DNA of 58,856 bases from a bacterium (lineage in GTDB: Bacteria; Calescibacteriota; Calescibacteriia; Calescibacteriales; Calescibacteriaceae). Numbering within the stretch: position 1 is the stretch's first letter; the number at the start of each line of letters is the position of its first letter. This document shows, piece after piece, positions 28,184 through 36,816 of this stretch. The position numbers and the translations under genes are program-made. The stretch spans positions 1 through 58,856 of the forward strand of contig JAUQOU010000008.1 in the NCBI GenBank assembly GCA_030550715.1. Direction: 5' to 3'. The notes under the pieces were generated by a model, which saw only the letters and a list, made by a program, of their open reading frames with translations, was not told the DNA's origin and did not search any database.

Positions 28184-28286
28184 AAGTTAATCTGAAGCAA
28201 AAAATATATCCACAACTCAAATCATTAAAAGATTATAAAAATAAAAAATTTTTACTTAATTTGACAAACTTTTTTAAAGGTTTTGC

Positions 28287-30209
28287 TTGCAGAAAAAAAT
28301 GACACCAACTCAAAAAAGTTTGATTTACATAGCTATATCTCTCGTATCTTTTCAGGTTTCAAGATTAATCCTCTTTATTCTTTACTTCAAAGACAAAAAT
28401 GTAAGCTTTCTCGTATTTTTTGATGGAATAAGGTTTGACTTTTTCGTCATCTCAACCTTTTGGTCGGTTCCCCTTGCTATCATAAACTTTCCTGTCTGGA
28501 AATCAGAAAGAGCGAATTTATATAAATCGGTATTTTTGATATGCTCTGCTTTCATGTATGTATCACTTATTATAATGCTTGCACTGAACTCATCTGACAT
28601 AGTATATTTCGGATACTCTGGAAAACACATCTCAACAGAAATACTTTCTATATCAGAAGATTTCGGATTTATCACTCACCTTATAATAAAACAATATCTC
28701 ATACACTTCGCTTTATTTCTGGCTTTCTCGCTTATTCTACTTTCTTTATGGATAAAAATCGCAAGAACTGATGTAAAATTTCCAGAAATTCACAAACAGC
28801 TCATAAACTTCATTTTACTTTCAGGAGCCATCTTAATAGGAATGAGAGGAACTCTATCAAGAAAACCAATCCATATTGTTGATGCATTCACAAAAGGAAG
28901 AGATTATGGGAATTTATCTTTAAACGGAGCATTCACGATTTACAGAACTCTTTACTCAAACCTGAAAAATTTGAAAAAAATCAGGACTTTAAATCTCATG
29001 CCAGAGAAAGAAGCCGTTGAAATTCTGGGATTAAAAGATAAAAATTATCCGTTCAAGAAAACTAATATCTGCAAAGATAAAAAAAGAGAAAATCTGAACA
29101 TCGTTGTTTTCATACTTGAAAGCTGGAACCCGGAGTTCATAGATAGTTTATCAGAAGAAAAGAGAAAATTGGGATTGACCCCAAACTTTGATAGAATAGC
29201 AGATCAGGGAATAGTATTTGAAAAAGCTTATTCAGCAGGCACAAGAAGTATATTCGGGATCCAAGCTATACTGACGGGAGTTCCAGTACTACCTCTACTT
29301 CCACCGATGGGATTTGGACTTGACAACATAAAATTTTCAGGTATAGGAGAAATTTTAAGAAGGAATGGGTATAAGACCATATTTGTTCAGAGTTCGCACA
29401 GACGCTCTTACAGATTGGACTCAATCGCAAAATCAAGCGGATTTGAATATGTTTTTGGAATGGAAGATGTTCAAGAAAAAATCGGAGTGTTTCTTGATTA
29501 TCCTGATCCAAAAGCTCCTCCCTTCGGCTGGGACTACGAAACCCTTATGTTCTTGAAAAAAGAAATAGATAGAGTTGGGGAGCCGTTTTCAGCGTTCGTT
29601 TTCACAGGAACAACACACCCGGATTTTCCTCCTCTTCCGGAAAGGTTTTTAAAATACCCACATTCTCCCAAGGAATTAGGAGGATACCTCAACACACTTT
29701 TTTATTCTGATTGGAGCATAGGAGAATTTATGAGGTCCGCGGAAAATTCAATCTGGTTCCCAAGAACGATTTTCATATTCACAGCAGACCACCCTGCTTA
29801 TGTGAGAGAAAACAGGTTTGATAAAATGTTTCATATTCCTTTTGTCATCTTCGCTCCGAAAATCTTCCCCCCAAAAAGAATAAAAAACATAGTCGTCTCA
29901 CACTATGATATTATCCCAACAATATTAGATGTTCTCTGTGTTGAATCAGAATATTCATCAATAGGGGAATCAGTTTTTTCAAAATCTGCTGATGACTTCG
30001 CGTTCGTGAGCAATGGAGAAATCATAGGAATAATATCTCCGGCAGGATATGTTGTTCATAACACAAAGCAAAGAATATCGGCTGAAAGATTTGAAGATTT
30101 GGAACCTGCTATGGCAGATAACTCATTTTTTGATACTCTTGAGAAAAAACTTTTAGCATTAACGCAACTTGAATTTACAGCTATACAGAAAAACAGATGG
30201 GCAGAATGA
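28287..30209 (+). CDS. LTA synthase/OpgB-like sulfatase-fold transferase, membrane bound
   Basis: The N-terminal part has about five membrane segments (SLIYIAISLVSFQVSRLILFILYF, FFVISTFWSVPLAIINF, AFMYVSLIIMLAL and others). The external domain has the alkaline-phosphatase/sulfatase fold, with NIVVFILESWNPEF (metal-binding Glu), SAGTRSIFGIQAILTGVPVLP (likely Thr nucleophile) and FIFTADHPAYVRENRFDKMFHIPFVIFAP (metal-binding Asp and His). LtaS and OpgB use this layout to transfer phosphoglycerol to lipids or glucans, and phosphoethanolamine transferases are related. The TTG at 28287 has AAAGG 6 bases upstream, and the ATG at 28299 is the alternative. Its 3' end overlaps the DctP gene. The substrate is inferred only. 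Confidence 0.83.
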   Translation: MQKKMTPTQKSLIYIAISLVSFQVSRLILFILYFKDKNVSFLVFFDGIRFDFFVISTFWSVPLAIINFPVWKSERANLYKSVFLICSAFMYVSLIIMLALNSSDIVYFGYSGKHISTEILSISEDFGFITHLIIKQYLIHFALFLAFSLILLSLWIKIARTDVKFPEIHKQLINFILLSGAILIGMRGTLSRKPIHIVDAFTKGRDYGNLSLNGAFTIYRTLYSNLKNLKKIRTLNLMPEKEAVEILGLKDKNYPFKKTNICKDKKRENLNIVVFILESWNPEFIDSLSEEKRKLGLTPNFDRIADQGIVFEKAYSAGTRSIFGIQAILTGVPVLPLLPPMGFGLDNIKFSGIGEILRRNGYKTIFVQSSHRRSYRLDSIAKSSGFEYVFGMEDVQEKIGVFLDYPDPKAPPFGWDYETLMFLKKEIDRVGEPFSAFVFTGTTHPDFPPLPERFLKYPHSPKELGGYLNTLFYSDWSIGEFMRSAENSIWFPRTIFIFTADHPAYVRENRFDKMFHIPFVIFAPKIFPPKRIKNIVVSHYDIIPTILDVLCVESEYSSIGESVFSKSADDFAFVSNGEIIGIISPAGYVVHNTKQRISAERFEDLEPAMADNSFFDTLEKKLLALTQLEFTAIQKNRWAE

Positions 30210-31234
30210 AAAACTTGAATTTTTTATTATTGTATATAAAGATGATTGGGAAAAGAAGCGGATTTGCCATCTTGTTTTTTGTGGTTTTCGCCAGAGTTGC
30301 AGGAGCGCAAACTGGAACCACTTTGAAATTCGGAACATTAGCCCCATCAGGATCAGCATGGGTTGATGCCATGATGAAATTCAAACAATCTGTCGAATCT
30401 CAAACAAAAGTAAAAGTAGTCATATACTCCGGAGGAGTTCTCGGAGATGAAAGTGAAATGGTCAGAAAACTCAAAGAAGGAAAAATTCAAGGTGGAGCAT
30501 TCATAGTAAAAGCAATGAAAGAAATCGCCCCCGAGCTTGATTTCCTTGATGTCCCCTTCCTCTTTGAAAGCTATGATGAGGTGAGATATATATACGAAAA
30601 TATGAGAAGTGATTTTGAGCAACTAATAGATAGAAACGGCTTTGTTCTTGCTGAAATGAGCCATCACGGATTTGTGAAATTTTTCTCGGTAAAACCAATC
30701 AGATCTTTCTATGAACTAAAAAATATGAGAACATGGGCATGGCATGGAGAGCCAATGATAGCAAATTTCCTCAACTTACTTGAAGTAAAACCCATATTTG
30801 TAGAAGTTACAGAGCTTCTGAACGCGTTATCTAACGGATTAGTTGAAACTTTTCAAACAACTCCGCTCGGTTGTCTCTCTATGCAGTGGTGCAAAATAGC
30901 AAAATATGTTCTGGACTACAATTACAGATACGAACCGGGAATAGTTGTTATATCGAAGGGTTTCTTCAACTCACTGAGCAAAAATGAAAGAGATATAATT
31001 ATTTCGGAGGTGAGAAAAACCGCAAAAGAAATAAACACACAAATAGAAAGAATTCAAAAAGAAGCCGAATCGAAGCTCGTCCAAATGGGATTTACATTCT
31101 CAAAACCATCTCCATCTGAAATATCAGAACTAAAAGATAAGGTTCAACAAATGATAAAAAATAAAATAAAAGGATATGAATACTACTCAAAAGTCATAAG
31201 ATTACTTGAAGCATACAGAAAAAAGAAAAATTGA
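30197..31234 (+). CDS. TRAP-type solute-binding protein (DctP family), orphan
   Basis: This is a periplasmic receptor of the DctP family, which captures carboxylates or related small acids. Typical features are LKFGTLAPSGSAWVDAMMKFKQSVESQT, YSGGVLGDESEMVRKLKEGKIQGGAF, DFLDVPFLFESYDEV, the RTWAWHGEPMIANFL segment (carboxylate-binding Arg), LSNGLVETFQTTPLG and YRYEPGIVVISKGFFNSL. A signal peptide is clear if the start is the Met at 30242 (MIGKRSGFAILFFVVFARVAGA). The start at 30197 adds 15 residues overlapping the previous gene, and neither has a clear Shine-Dalgarno. No DctQ or DctM membrane subunit is nearby. Confidence 0.87.
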   Translation: MGRMKNLNFLLLYIKMIGKRSGFAILFFVVFARVAGAQTGTTLKFGTLAPSGSAWVDAMMKFKQSVESQTKVKVVIYSGGVLGDESEMVRKLKEGKIQGGAFIVKAMKEIAPELDFLDVPFLFESYDEVRYIYENMRSDFEQLIDRNGFVLAEMSHHGFVKFFSVKPIRSFYELKNMRTWAWHGEPMIANFLNLLEVKPIFVEVTELLNALSNGLVETFQTTPLGCLSMQWCKIAKYVLDYNYRYEPGIVVISKGFFNSLSKNERDIIISEVRKTAKEINTQIERIQKEAESKLVQMGFTFSKPSPSEISELKDKVQQMIKNKIKGYEYYSKVIRLLEAYRKKKN

Positions 31235-31267
31235 CACCAATCAGAAAACAAAATTAATTTTTCCATT

Positions 31268-32242
31268 ATGTTCCCAACAAGAAGAATGAGGAGATACAGA
31301 AAAAGCGAAGGAATTCGCAAAATCTTTGAGGAAACGAAACTAAATCCCTCTGACCTTATGTATCCCATATTTGTATGGAGCGGCAGAACAGAAGAAATAA
31401 AAGGTTTTCCCGATCAGAAAAGGTGGAACATAGATGACCCGAAACTTTTTAGATTTCTTGAAGAGCTCTTTGAAAAAGGGCTTTTGAGTATTTTGGTTTT
31501 TGGAGTCGCAACAGAAAAAGATGAGATTGGCTCCGAAGGATGGAAAGAAGATGGAACGGTTCAAAAATTCGTAAGAAAATTGAAAAAGAACTTTCCTGAA
31601 ATCGTCGTCGCAACCGATGTTTGTCTCTGCACATGGAGGAAAGATGGACACTGCGGAGTTGTGGAAAACGGCGAAATCATAAACGACAAAACCCTTGAAT
31701 ACCTCGCAAAAATAGCTCTGTCTCACGCATCAGCGGGAGCTGATATAGTCGCCCCATCTGATATGATGGACGGCAGAGTAAAATACATAAGAGAAAAACT
31801 TGATGAAAATAAATTCTTCAATACACTCATTATGTCATACTCCGCAAAATATTCTTCTTCTTTGTACGGACCTTTCAGGTCTGCTGCTGAATCCGCTCCC
31901 GCTTTCGGAGATAGAAGCACCTACCAGATGAGAATCACTCAATCAAAAGAGGCAATACTTGAAGCATATCTTGACTACGAAGAAGGAGCAGACATAATAA
32001 TGGTAAAACCCGCTCTCTTTTACCTTGATATAATAAAAACGCTTAAAGAAAAATTTTTGATCCCCGTTTCGGCTTTCAATGTTTCAGGAGAATACACAAT
32101 GATAAAGCTCGGAATAAAAAGCGAAATATTTGATGAGAAAAAAATCATAGAAGAGTGCCTTACATCTATAAAAAGAGCAGGAGCAGATATAATAATAACA
32201 TACTTTGTTCCGGAGTTTTTGGGAGTGAAAATTCCCTCATGA
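31268..32242 (+). CDS. hemB: Delta-aminolevulinic acid dehydratase (porphobilinogen synthase), zinc type
   Basis: Condenses two 5-aminolevulinates to porphobilinogen in heme synthesis. The 324-aa protein has the active-site Lys segments MSYSAKYSSSLYGPFR and MVKPALFYLDII. The metal loop reads DVCLCTWRKDGHCGV, with three Cys, so this is the zinc-dependent form and not the Mg form with Asp residues. The N-terminus RRMRRYRKSEGIRKIFEET is also typical. Other heme genes are not adjacent. The stop overlaps the convergent ispF stop in a TCATGA palindrome (32237-32242). Confidence 0.97.
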   Translation: MFPTRRMRRYRKSEGIRKIFEETKLNPSDLMYPIFVWSGRTEEIKGFPDQKRWNIDDPKLFRFLEELFEKGLLSILVFGVATEKDEIGSEGWKEDGTVQKFVRKLKKNFPEIVVATDVCLCTWRKDGHCGVVENGEIINDKTLEYLAKIALSHASAGADIVAPSDMMDGRVKYIREKLDENKFFNTLIMSYSAKYSSSLYGPFRSAAESAPAFGDRSTYQMRITQSKEAILEAYLDYEEGADIIMVKPALFYLDIIKTLKEKFLIPVSAFNVSGEYTMIKLGIKSEIFDEKKIIEECLTSIKRAGADIIITYFVPEFLGVKIPS

Positions 32243-32755
32243 TTTACTTGTTTTTGGTCTGAGGAGAGCAACAGAGATAGCAGATATACCTTTTCCTTTT
32301 CCTATGTCTCCGAGATGCTCAGGGCTTTTGACTCTCACATTCACATCACAAGAAAAAAGCTCCGATAGTTTTTTTTTCATCTCTGGAATAAAAATGCCGA
32401 GCTTTGGTTTCTGTGCAATAATAACGCAATCTATATTCACTATCTTGTATCTTCCGCTCACAACTTCTATAACTTTTTCTGCTATTTTTCTTGATGTTAT
32501 GCCTTTTGAAGTTTCAGGTGGAAAGAGAGTTCCTATGTCATCTTTTCCAGCAGCACCCAAAATGGCATCGCATATTGAATGTAAGACAACATCAGTATCA
32601 GAAGCTCCTTCAAGCCCATTATAATCTATCTCAACCTGTCCCAGTATAAGTTTTCTTTTACGCTTGCTCACCCTTGAAAACCTGTGGATATCAAATCCAA
32701 TTCCGACTCTGAAATCAAAAAATTCTCTCTTCACTCTTTTTTCACGCTTCGCCAT
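32237..32755 (-). CDS. ispF: 2-C-methyl-D-erythritol 2,4-cyclodiphosphate synthase
   Basis: Makes the cyclic diphosphate in the MEP route to isoprenoids. The 172-aa protein has the zinc motif GFDIHRF, SDTDVVLHSICDAILGAAGKDDIGTLFP (third zinc ligand and substrate loop) and IIAQKPKL. The C-terminal pocket reads VKSPEHLGDIGKGKGISA, whereas the usual form is KATTTExLGFxGRxEGI. The Glu is kept but the TT and Phe are altered. The first 11 residues (MAKREKRVKRE) are a basic extension. IspD, often fused or adjacent, is absent. The gene shows that isoprenoids come from the MEP pathway, so the HMG-CoA-synthase-like gene in this window is unlikely to serve mevalonate. Confidence 0.95.
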   Translation of the reverse strand: MAKREKRVKREFFDFRVGIGFDIHRFSRVSKRKRKLILGQVEIDYNGLEGASDTDVVLHSICDAILGAAGKDDIGTLFPPETSKGITSRKIAEKVIEVVSGRYKIVNIDCVIIAQKPKLGIFIPEMKKKLSELFSCDVNVRVKSPEHLGDIGKGKGISAISVALLRPKTSKS

Positions 32756-32768
32756 CTTACTTTAAAAA

Positions 32769-33314
32769 TCAATCTATCTTTACTCCTCTTTTCAAGTATA
32801 TCTCTTTTTTAATCTTTTCTCCTATATTTTCTTCGTAAATCTGAGGAAAATCTTCTTTCAGGATTTTTTCTGTTTTGTTTATGATGGTTTTGTAGAAGTT
32901 CTCGTCAAACTTCAAAAAGATTTTGCAGTATAAGACCTGATTGTCTTCATCTGCGTATGATTCAACCATTTCTGCTTTGAAAGAAAAATCCTTCGCCATA
33001 TTCTCCGAAAGTTTCCTGAAAAAATCTTTTCTCACTCTCTCATCTCCAAAGGTTATATCTTTGAAAATATCTTCTATCTCTGCTTGGATTACATTCTTCA
33101 ATTTTAATCTTCCCTGAGTTTCGCATTTGAGCTGAGCGAGTGTCTTTGATGGATAAAGACCTACAACTTCAACAATAAATCCACCCCGTTGAGCGGTATC
33201 TATAAACTGCTCAGAATTTATCCATAGCGGAGCAGATTTTCCACAAGACAAAAATAGCACAACTAAAAGAATGAAAAAATTCTTCTTTGTAATGTCCAGA
33301 AAATACACACACAA
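32769..33314 (-). CDS. Lipoprotein, possibly LPP20-like
   Basis: This 181-aa predicted lipoprotein has the signal NFFILLVVLFLSC, with lipidated Cys24. The mature part begins GKSAPLWINSEQF and continues GGFIVEVVGLYPSKTLAQLKCETQGRLKLKNVIQAEIEDIF. The pattern 'P-x-W-[IV]...G...A...A...A[RQ]..L...' resembles the LPP20/FlgP-type lipoprotein domain. That assignment is tentative because the similarity is short. It lies 13 bases upstream of ispF on the same strand. Its function is not identified. Confidence 0.65.
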   Translation of the reverse strand: MCVYFLDITKKNFFILLVVLFLSCGKSAPLWINSEQFIDTAQRGGFIVEVVGLYPSKTLAQLKCETQGRLKLKNVIQAEIEDIFKDITFGDERVRKDFFRKLSENMAKDFSFKAEMVESYADEDNQVLYCKIFLKFDENFYKTIINKTEKILKEDFPQIYEENIGEKIKKEIYLKRGVKID

Positions 33315-33392
33315 TATAATTTACTACTTCGGAAGGGAAACCGCTTTTTTCCACTGCCACAAAGAAAATAGGAAATAATAGAAGAAATTTCC

Positions 33393-35789
33393 TTATTTTA
33401 AAGCATTATTAGCTGAAATAGCAAAAAGCCCTATTCCAATAAGGTCGTTTATAATCTGATTTGTAGCGGTTCTGAACTTGAAGTTCCCCGCAGGTTGTCC
33501 AATACCTATCGTAGCTCCTCCCTCCCCAACATAAATTCCACATTTATCTGTTTGAGAATCAGAAAGATACTTGACCTGCTGAATAATATTGGGTGGTAAT
33601 TGTTCATTTATCTGCCGGAATGCCTTCAATGCATCTAATCCTGCTACTCTTTCCACAAGGAAAGGATTGATTATTATTCCTCTCAAAAAGTTATAATTAT
33701 CTGCACTTATTTTATTTGTTACAAATAAATCAGAAACAGCATTTGCAAATTCCCATATCACGATACAGTTATCTATTTCAACTGCACCGTTGAGAACTTT
33801 TCCATCTTTTTCTTTGAAAAGAACATAAGGAATGAATTTAAGTCCGGCTTCGCTCAAAATAGCAGACAATGAGCTTACAACATCTTTTGGATAATTTGAA
33901 AACCATGTCACAGAAGTAAGATATGTTGTAAGAGGTTCAAAATAATCTCTTCTTATGGTTATACCTTCAAGATATGTAAATCTATCCCAATCTCCTCTTG
34001 CTACATAGGGTTTTTTCACATACCTTTCTGGAACCATGAGAGCAATAGCATTTGACGGCACACCTGTATTAAAAGTATCAGAAGAACGCATAAACGGGAA
34101 CAAACTATAAAAGAAGTAAGAAGGAGAAGTGAAAAACAGAGCACTTTCCTCATCAGAAGTAGGAGCTTTCACATAAGTCAAGTTAGAACTACTTGGAATG
34201 TATAATAAACTAACCCCATCAAAGTAAAACTTTGTTGTGTTATCTGAATACCCACCTGAAAGCACGAGAGAAAACACTATGTATTGACTTTGAGTTAAAT
34301 TAGTAAAGTAAAACGGATTTTGCGAAGTATTAAAATTAGTTATAGCTTTTTCGTAGAATTTACGACTTGCTTCCACTTCAAAAGCGAAATACTTTCCTGC
34401 CTCAACTAATTTATTATCATCTCCATATTCAGCAGGAAGGATAAGGTCTCGTATGGGAAGAGGGGTAGAACCCTCTTTTGCTCCGAAGAGTTTGCAGACA
34501 TCTATACGAGCGAAGTTAGGAAGTGTGATTGAGATAGAAAAACCTTCAATCAAACTCCCTACCGCACTTACAACTTTTTGTATATCAAATTCATTTTCTT
34601 GTCCTGCGACATTTATCAAGTTATCTTGGTTTGAGCAGTTAAATTTCCCCCCTCCGTTTTTGAGAACAGCAACAACAGTATTTGTCATTTTGTCGGAAAA
34701 TCCACCTTTAAGAAGTGTAAGAACTCCTGTTGCTTTTCCTCCCATAAAAACATTTTCCTTCTGCGGGTCAAGGTTAAACCTTATCGCAAGAGATGTTGCT
34801 CCTTTCTGCCAGCAAGCTAAAGCCGGGTCGTTATCTTTACACGGGTTGTCAAAGAAGTACTTTGCTCCATTCCCCGCCCATGTGAGCGCCTTTGATATAT
34901 TTGTAGGTATCTGCTTCCATGTATCTTCCCCACCACTCTTGAACCTGAGGAAATTTGGAGCTTTATCAATCCCTAAAGTTCCAGGAATATTCCTTATAAA
35001 TCCGGCAGGGTCATTGCTTAAATCCCCCAAAAGCTTTGATGCATTAGATATTATTTGATTTATATCAAGGTTCCAGTCGTGAGAGTTTATGACGTTGAAA
35101 AGCGCAAGAACAAGCTGGGCAACTGAACCTAATATGTTCATATGATCCCACCTTATCTCAGTTCCCGCTTTAAACCATACATTCACAAGGTTCCCAACCT
35201 TAACATTGAAAGGAACAGTAATGGCAAAAACAAAATTTTTGTCTCCTTTTTTGATGTAGTTTTCAGTAGCAATTGCAACCTCGGTCATAAGCTGAGTTAT
35301 CTCATCTCTTTTCAGACCAACGATGTTAAGAAGAGTATCAATCACATCTGTTTGTTTTGGAGTTATGCTTATTTTCTCGTATGGAGCAGAAGAGGTTGCG
35401 CAGATTGAACCAAGAGAACCTCCTGCAACTCCACAAAGGGTTGAAAGAGCAGAATCTAATCTTTTGAAAAGTATCATCATATTTATTACCGTGACATAAG
35501 CATTCACAGTTGGTTCGTTTGCATAAGTTTGGAGTTCATCTGAGCAACCATTTGTTCCGCAGACATTTTTTCTCAGGTCTTCAAATTTTCCTTGCTGAAA
35601 AAGAGAAGAAGCATTGTCAGATGGTTGAGCTATTGTTTTTCCATCTTGCTGAATCACTTTAGGTCCGTAGTCGGGCATATGCACATGTTCTTCTTTTTTT
35701 GCGCAAGAGAAAACAAACCCGAGAACCAAAGAGAGAGCCAAAACCCCTATTTTTAAGCTTCCAACTCTTACTATATCTTTTCTCATCAT
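33393..35789 (-). CDS. Large orphan lipoprotein (798 aa)
   Basis: I do not recognise this protein. It has a lipoprotein signal (KIGVLALSLVLGFVFSC, Cys29) and a strong Shine-Dalgarno (GGAGGAG, before an ATG-ATG start), suggesting good expression. The mature chain contains several Cys pairs (CGTNGC, CGVAGG...SIC, NPCKDNDPALAC), a Gly/Asn-rich beta-like central part (FKSGGEDTWKQI, VFMGGKATGVLTLLKGGF) and an aromatic segment rich in Tyr/Phe (FFTSPSYFFYSLFPFM). The C-terminus, FRTATNQIINDLIGIGLFAI, weakly resembles that of the partial protein at the right edge (NYALNKIINKVLSSLGKFL). It is probably an outer-membrane or surface protein. The gene appears monocistronic. Confidence 0.7.
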   Translation of the reverse strand: MMRKDIVRVGSLKIGVLALSLVLGFVFSCAKKEEHVHMPDYGPKVIQQDGKTIAQPSDNASSLFQQGKFEDLRKNVCGTNGCSDELQTYANEPTVNAYVTVINMMILFKRLDSALSTLCGVAGGSLGSICATSSAPYEKISITPKQTDVIDTLLNIVGLKRDEITQLMTEVAIATENYIKKGDKNFVFAITVPFNVKVGNLVNVWFKAGTEIRWDHMNILGSVAQLVLALFNVINSHDWNLDINQIISNASKLLGDLSNDPAGFIRNIPGTLGIDKAPNFLRFKSGGEDTWKQIPTNISKALTWAGNGAKYFFDNPCKDNDPALACWQKGATSLAIRFNLDPQKENVFMGGKATGVLTLLKGGFSDKMTNTVVAVLKNGGGKFNCSNQDNLINVAGQENEFDIQKVVSAVGSLIEGFSISITLPNFARIDVCKLFGAKEGSTPLPIRDLILPAEYGDDNKLVEAGKYFAFEVEASRKFYEKAITNFNTSQNPFYFTNLTQSQYIVFSLVLSGGYSDNTTKFYFDGVSLLYIPSSSNLTYVKAPTSDEESALFFTSPSYFFYSLFPFMRSSDTFNTGVPSNAIALMVPERYVKKPYVARGDWDRFTYLEGITIRRDYFEPLTTYLTSVTWFSNYPKDVVSSLSAILSEAGLKFIPYVLFKEKDGKVLNGAVEIDNCIVIWEFANAVSDLFVTNKISADNYNFLRGIIINPFLVERVAGLDALKAFRQINEQLPPNIIQQVKYLSDSQTDKCGIYVGEGGATIGIGQPAGNFKFRTATNQIINDLIGIGLFAISANNALK

Positions 35790-35934
35790 TTTTATCTCCT
35801 CCTTCTGTTTTTTTATTTTAATATTTTCATTTTTATTTTTGTTTTATTTTAGCGATTTTTCAATTTTTTGTTCTATTTTGTGTTTTTACAATTTCAGTCA
35901 TTTTTCAAATTTACAGAAACTTTTTTTCAAGATT

Positions 35935-36321
35935 CTATGAATTTGACTTTTTAAGTTTATACACTTTTGAACTCGGGGATATTTTTTTGATAAGTGCTTT
36001 TATTATCATTTTCATAGCAAGCTCTCTTGCGTAAGGGATTTTTTCAATTTGACCTGCTATCTTTATCGTTTCATCTTCATCGTATCCGATTATGTGAAGT
36101 GCCTCGTGCCAGAATGTGTTCAGAAGCTCATTTATATCTCCCTTATGCCTTTTGAGATTCAGTATTATCTCTTTTTCTTCCGGGTCAGAAAACCCGTATC
36201 CTTTTATTCTGTTGTCAAATTTCAGGTTTATTCTCTCAAGCTTACGAACAATTTCGTTTATTTTCTGCTCGTCTATTTCCTGGTCAGAAGATAAATTTTC
36301 TTTGGTTTTGAGTTCATTCAC
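35935..36321 (-). CDS. Small zincin-like protein with HExxH motif
   Basis: This 128-aa cytoplasmic-type protein has no signal peptide. The only clear motif is NTFWHEALHIIGYDEDETIKIAGQIEKIPYA, an HExxH metal-binding helix (HEALH) followed by a downstream acidic segment, as in mini-zincins where the third ligand is a nearby Glu. A preceding segment, KGYGFSDPEEKEIILNL, would form the beta edge strand. It could be a small metallopeptidase or a phage-type ImmA/IrrE-like domain, but no HTH partner is nearby. It lies 45 bases downstream of rplS. Confidence 0.6.
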   Translation of the reverse strand: MNELKTKENLSSDQEIDEQKINEIVRKLERINLKFDNRIKGYGFSDPEEKEIILNLKRHKGDINELLNTFWHEALHIIGYDEDETIKIAGQIEKIPYARELAMKMIIKALIKKISPSSKVYKLKKSNS

Positions 36322-36366
36322 AAATTAAATTTTACGAAAAATCCGGGAATTTTGTAAAAATCAAAC

Positions 36367-36717
36367 TCACTCTTTGAAAAGTTCTGATTGCTTTCTTTCC
36401 CTGAGATAATATAGTTTTGCTCTTCTTACGGGTATTTTTCTTATTATTTCTATTTTTTCTATGTATGGCGAATGGTATGGGAAAATTCTTTCAACGCCGA
36501 CTCCACTTATAACATTTCTCACTGTGAATGTTTTCCCTATCCCACTTCCTCTAACAGAGATGACAATTCCCTCAAATGCGCTGAGTCGCTCTTTATCTTT
36601 TTCTTTAACTTTTGTCCAGACCTTCACAACATATCCTGGTCTGATTTCCGGAAGGTCGTTTCTCAAAAAATTCTTTTCTATATTGATGATGTATTTTTTG
36701 TCTTTGAGAGAAGGCAT
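36367..36717 (-). CDS. rplS: 50S ribosomal protein L19
   Basis: This is a ribosomal protein at the 30S-50S interface. The 116-aa sequence has the L19 signature: [68 protein letters not shown] followed by [12 protein letters not shown]. The gene is normally the last of rpsP-rimM-trmD-rplS. Here it stands alone, divergent from lpxK, which is a sign of operon break-up in this genome. Confidence 0.98.
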   Translation of the reverse strand: MPSLKDKKYIINIEKNFLRNDLPEIRPGYVVKVWTKVKEKDKERLSAFEGIVISVRGSGIGKTFTVRNVISGVGVERIFPYHSPYIEKIEIIRKIPVRRAKLYYLRERKQSELFKE

Positions 36718-36816
36718 AGTTTTGAAATATACTTGAAAAATTTTTCTATTTTTGATTTTTCAAAAATTTTCAAGCGCTCACAAAACATAAAGGAACGGAC
36801 TAAATTATCTGAAAGA

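Noticed and set aside
28261-28266. TTGACA before the LTA-synthase-like gene
   Set aside because: It is only about 20 bases before the likely TTG start and has no -10 at the right spacing.
34453-35058. 201-aa plus-strand ORF inside the 798-aa lipoprotein gene
   Set aside because: Opposite-strand shadow. The lipoprotein frame has a signal peptide and a strong Shine-Dalgarno, and this frame has neither.
36472-36816. N-terminal 115 residues of the lpxK ORF
   Set aside because: They run antisense through rplS, do not look like LpxK, and the family start matches the ATG at 36817.
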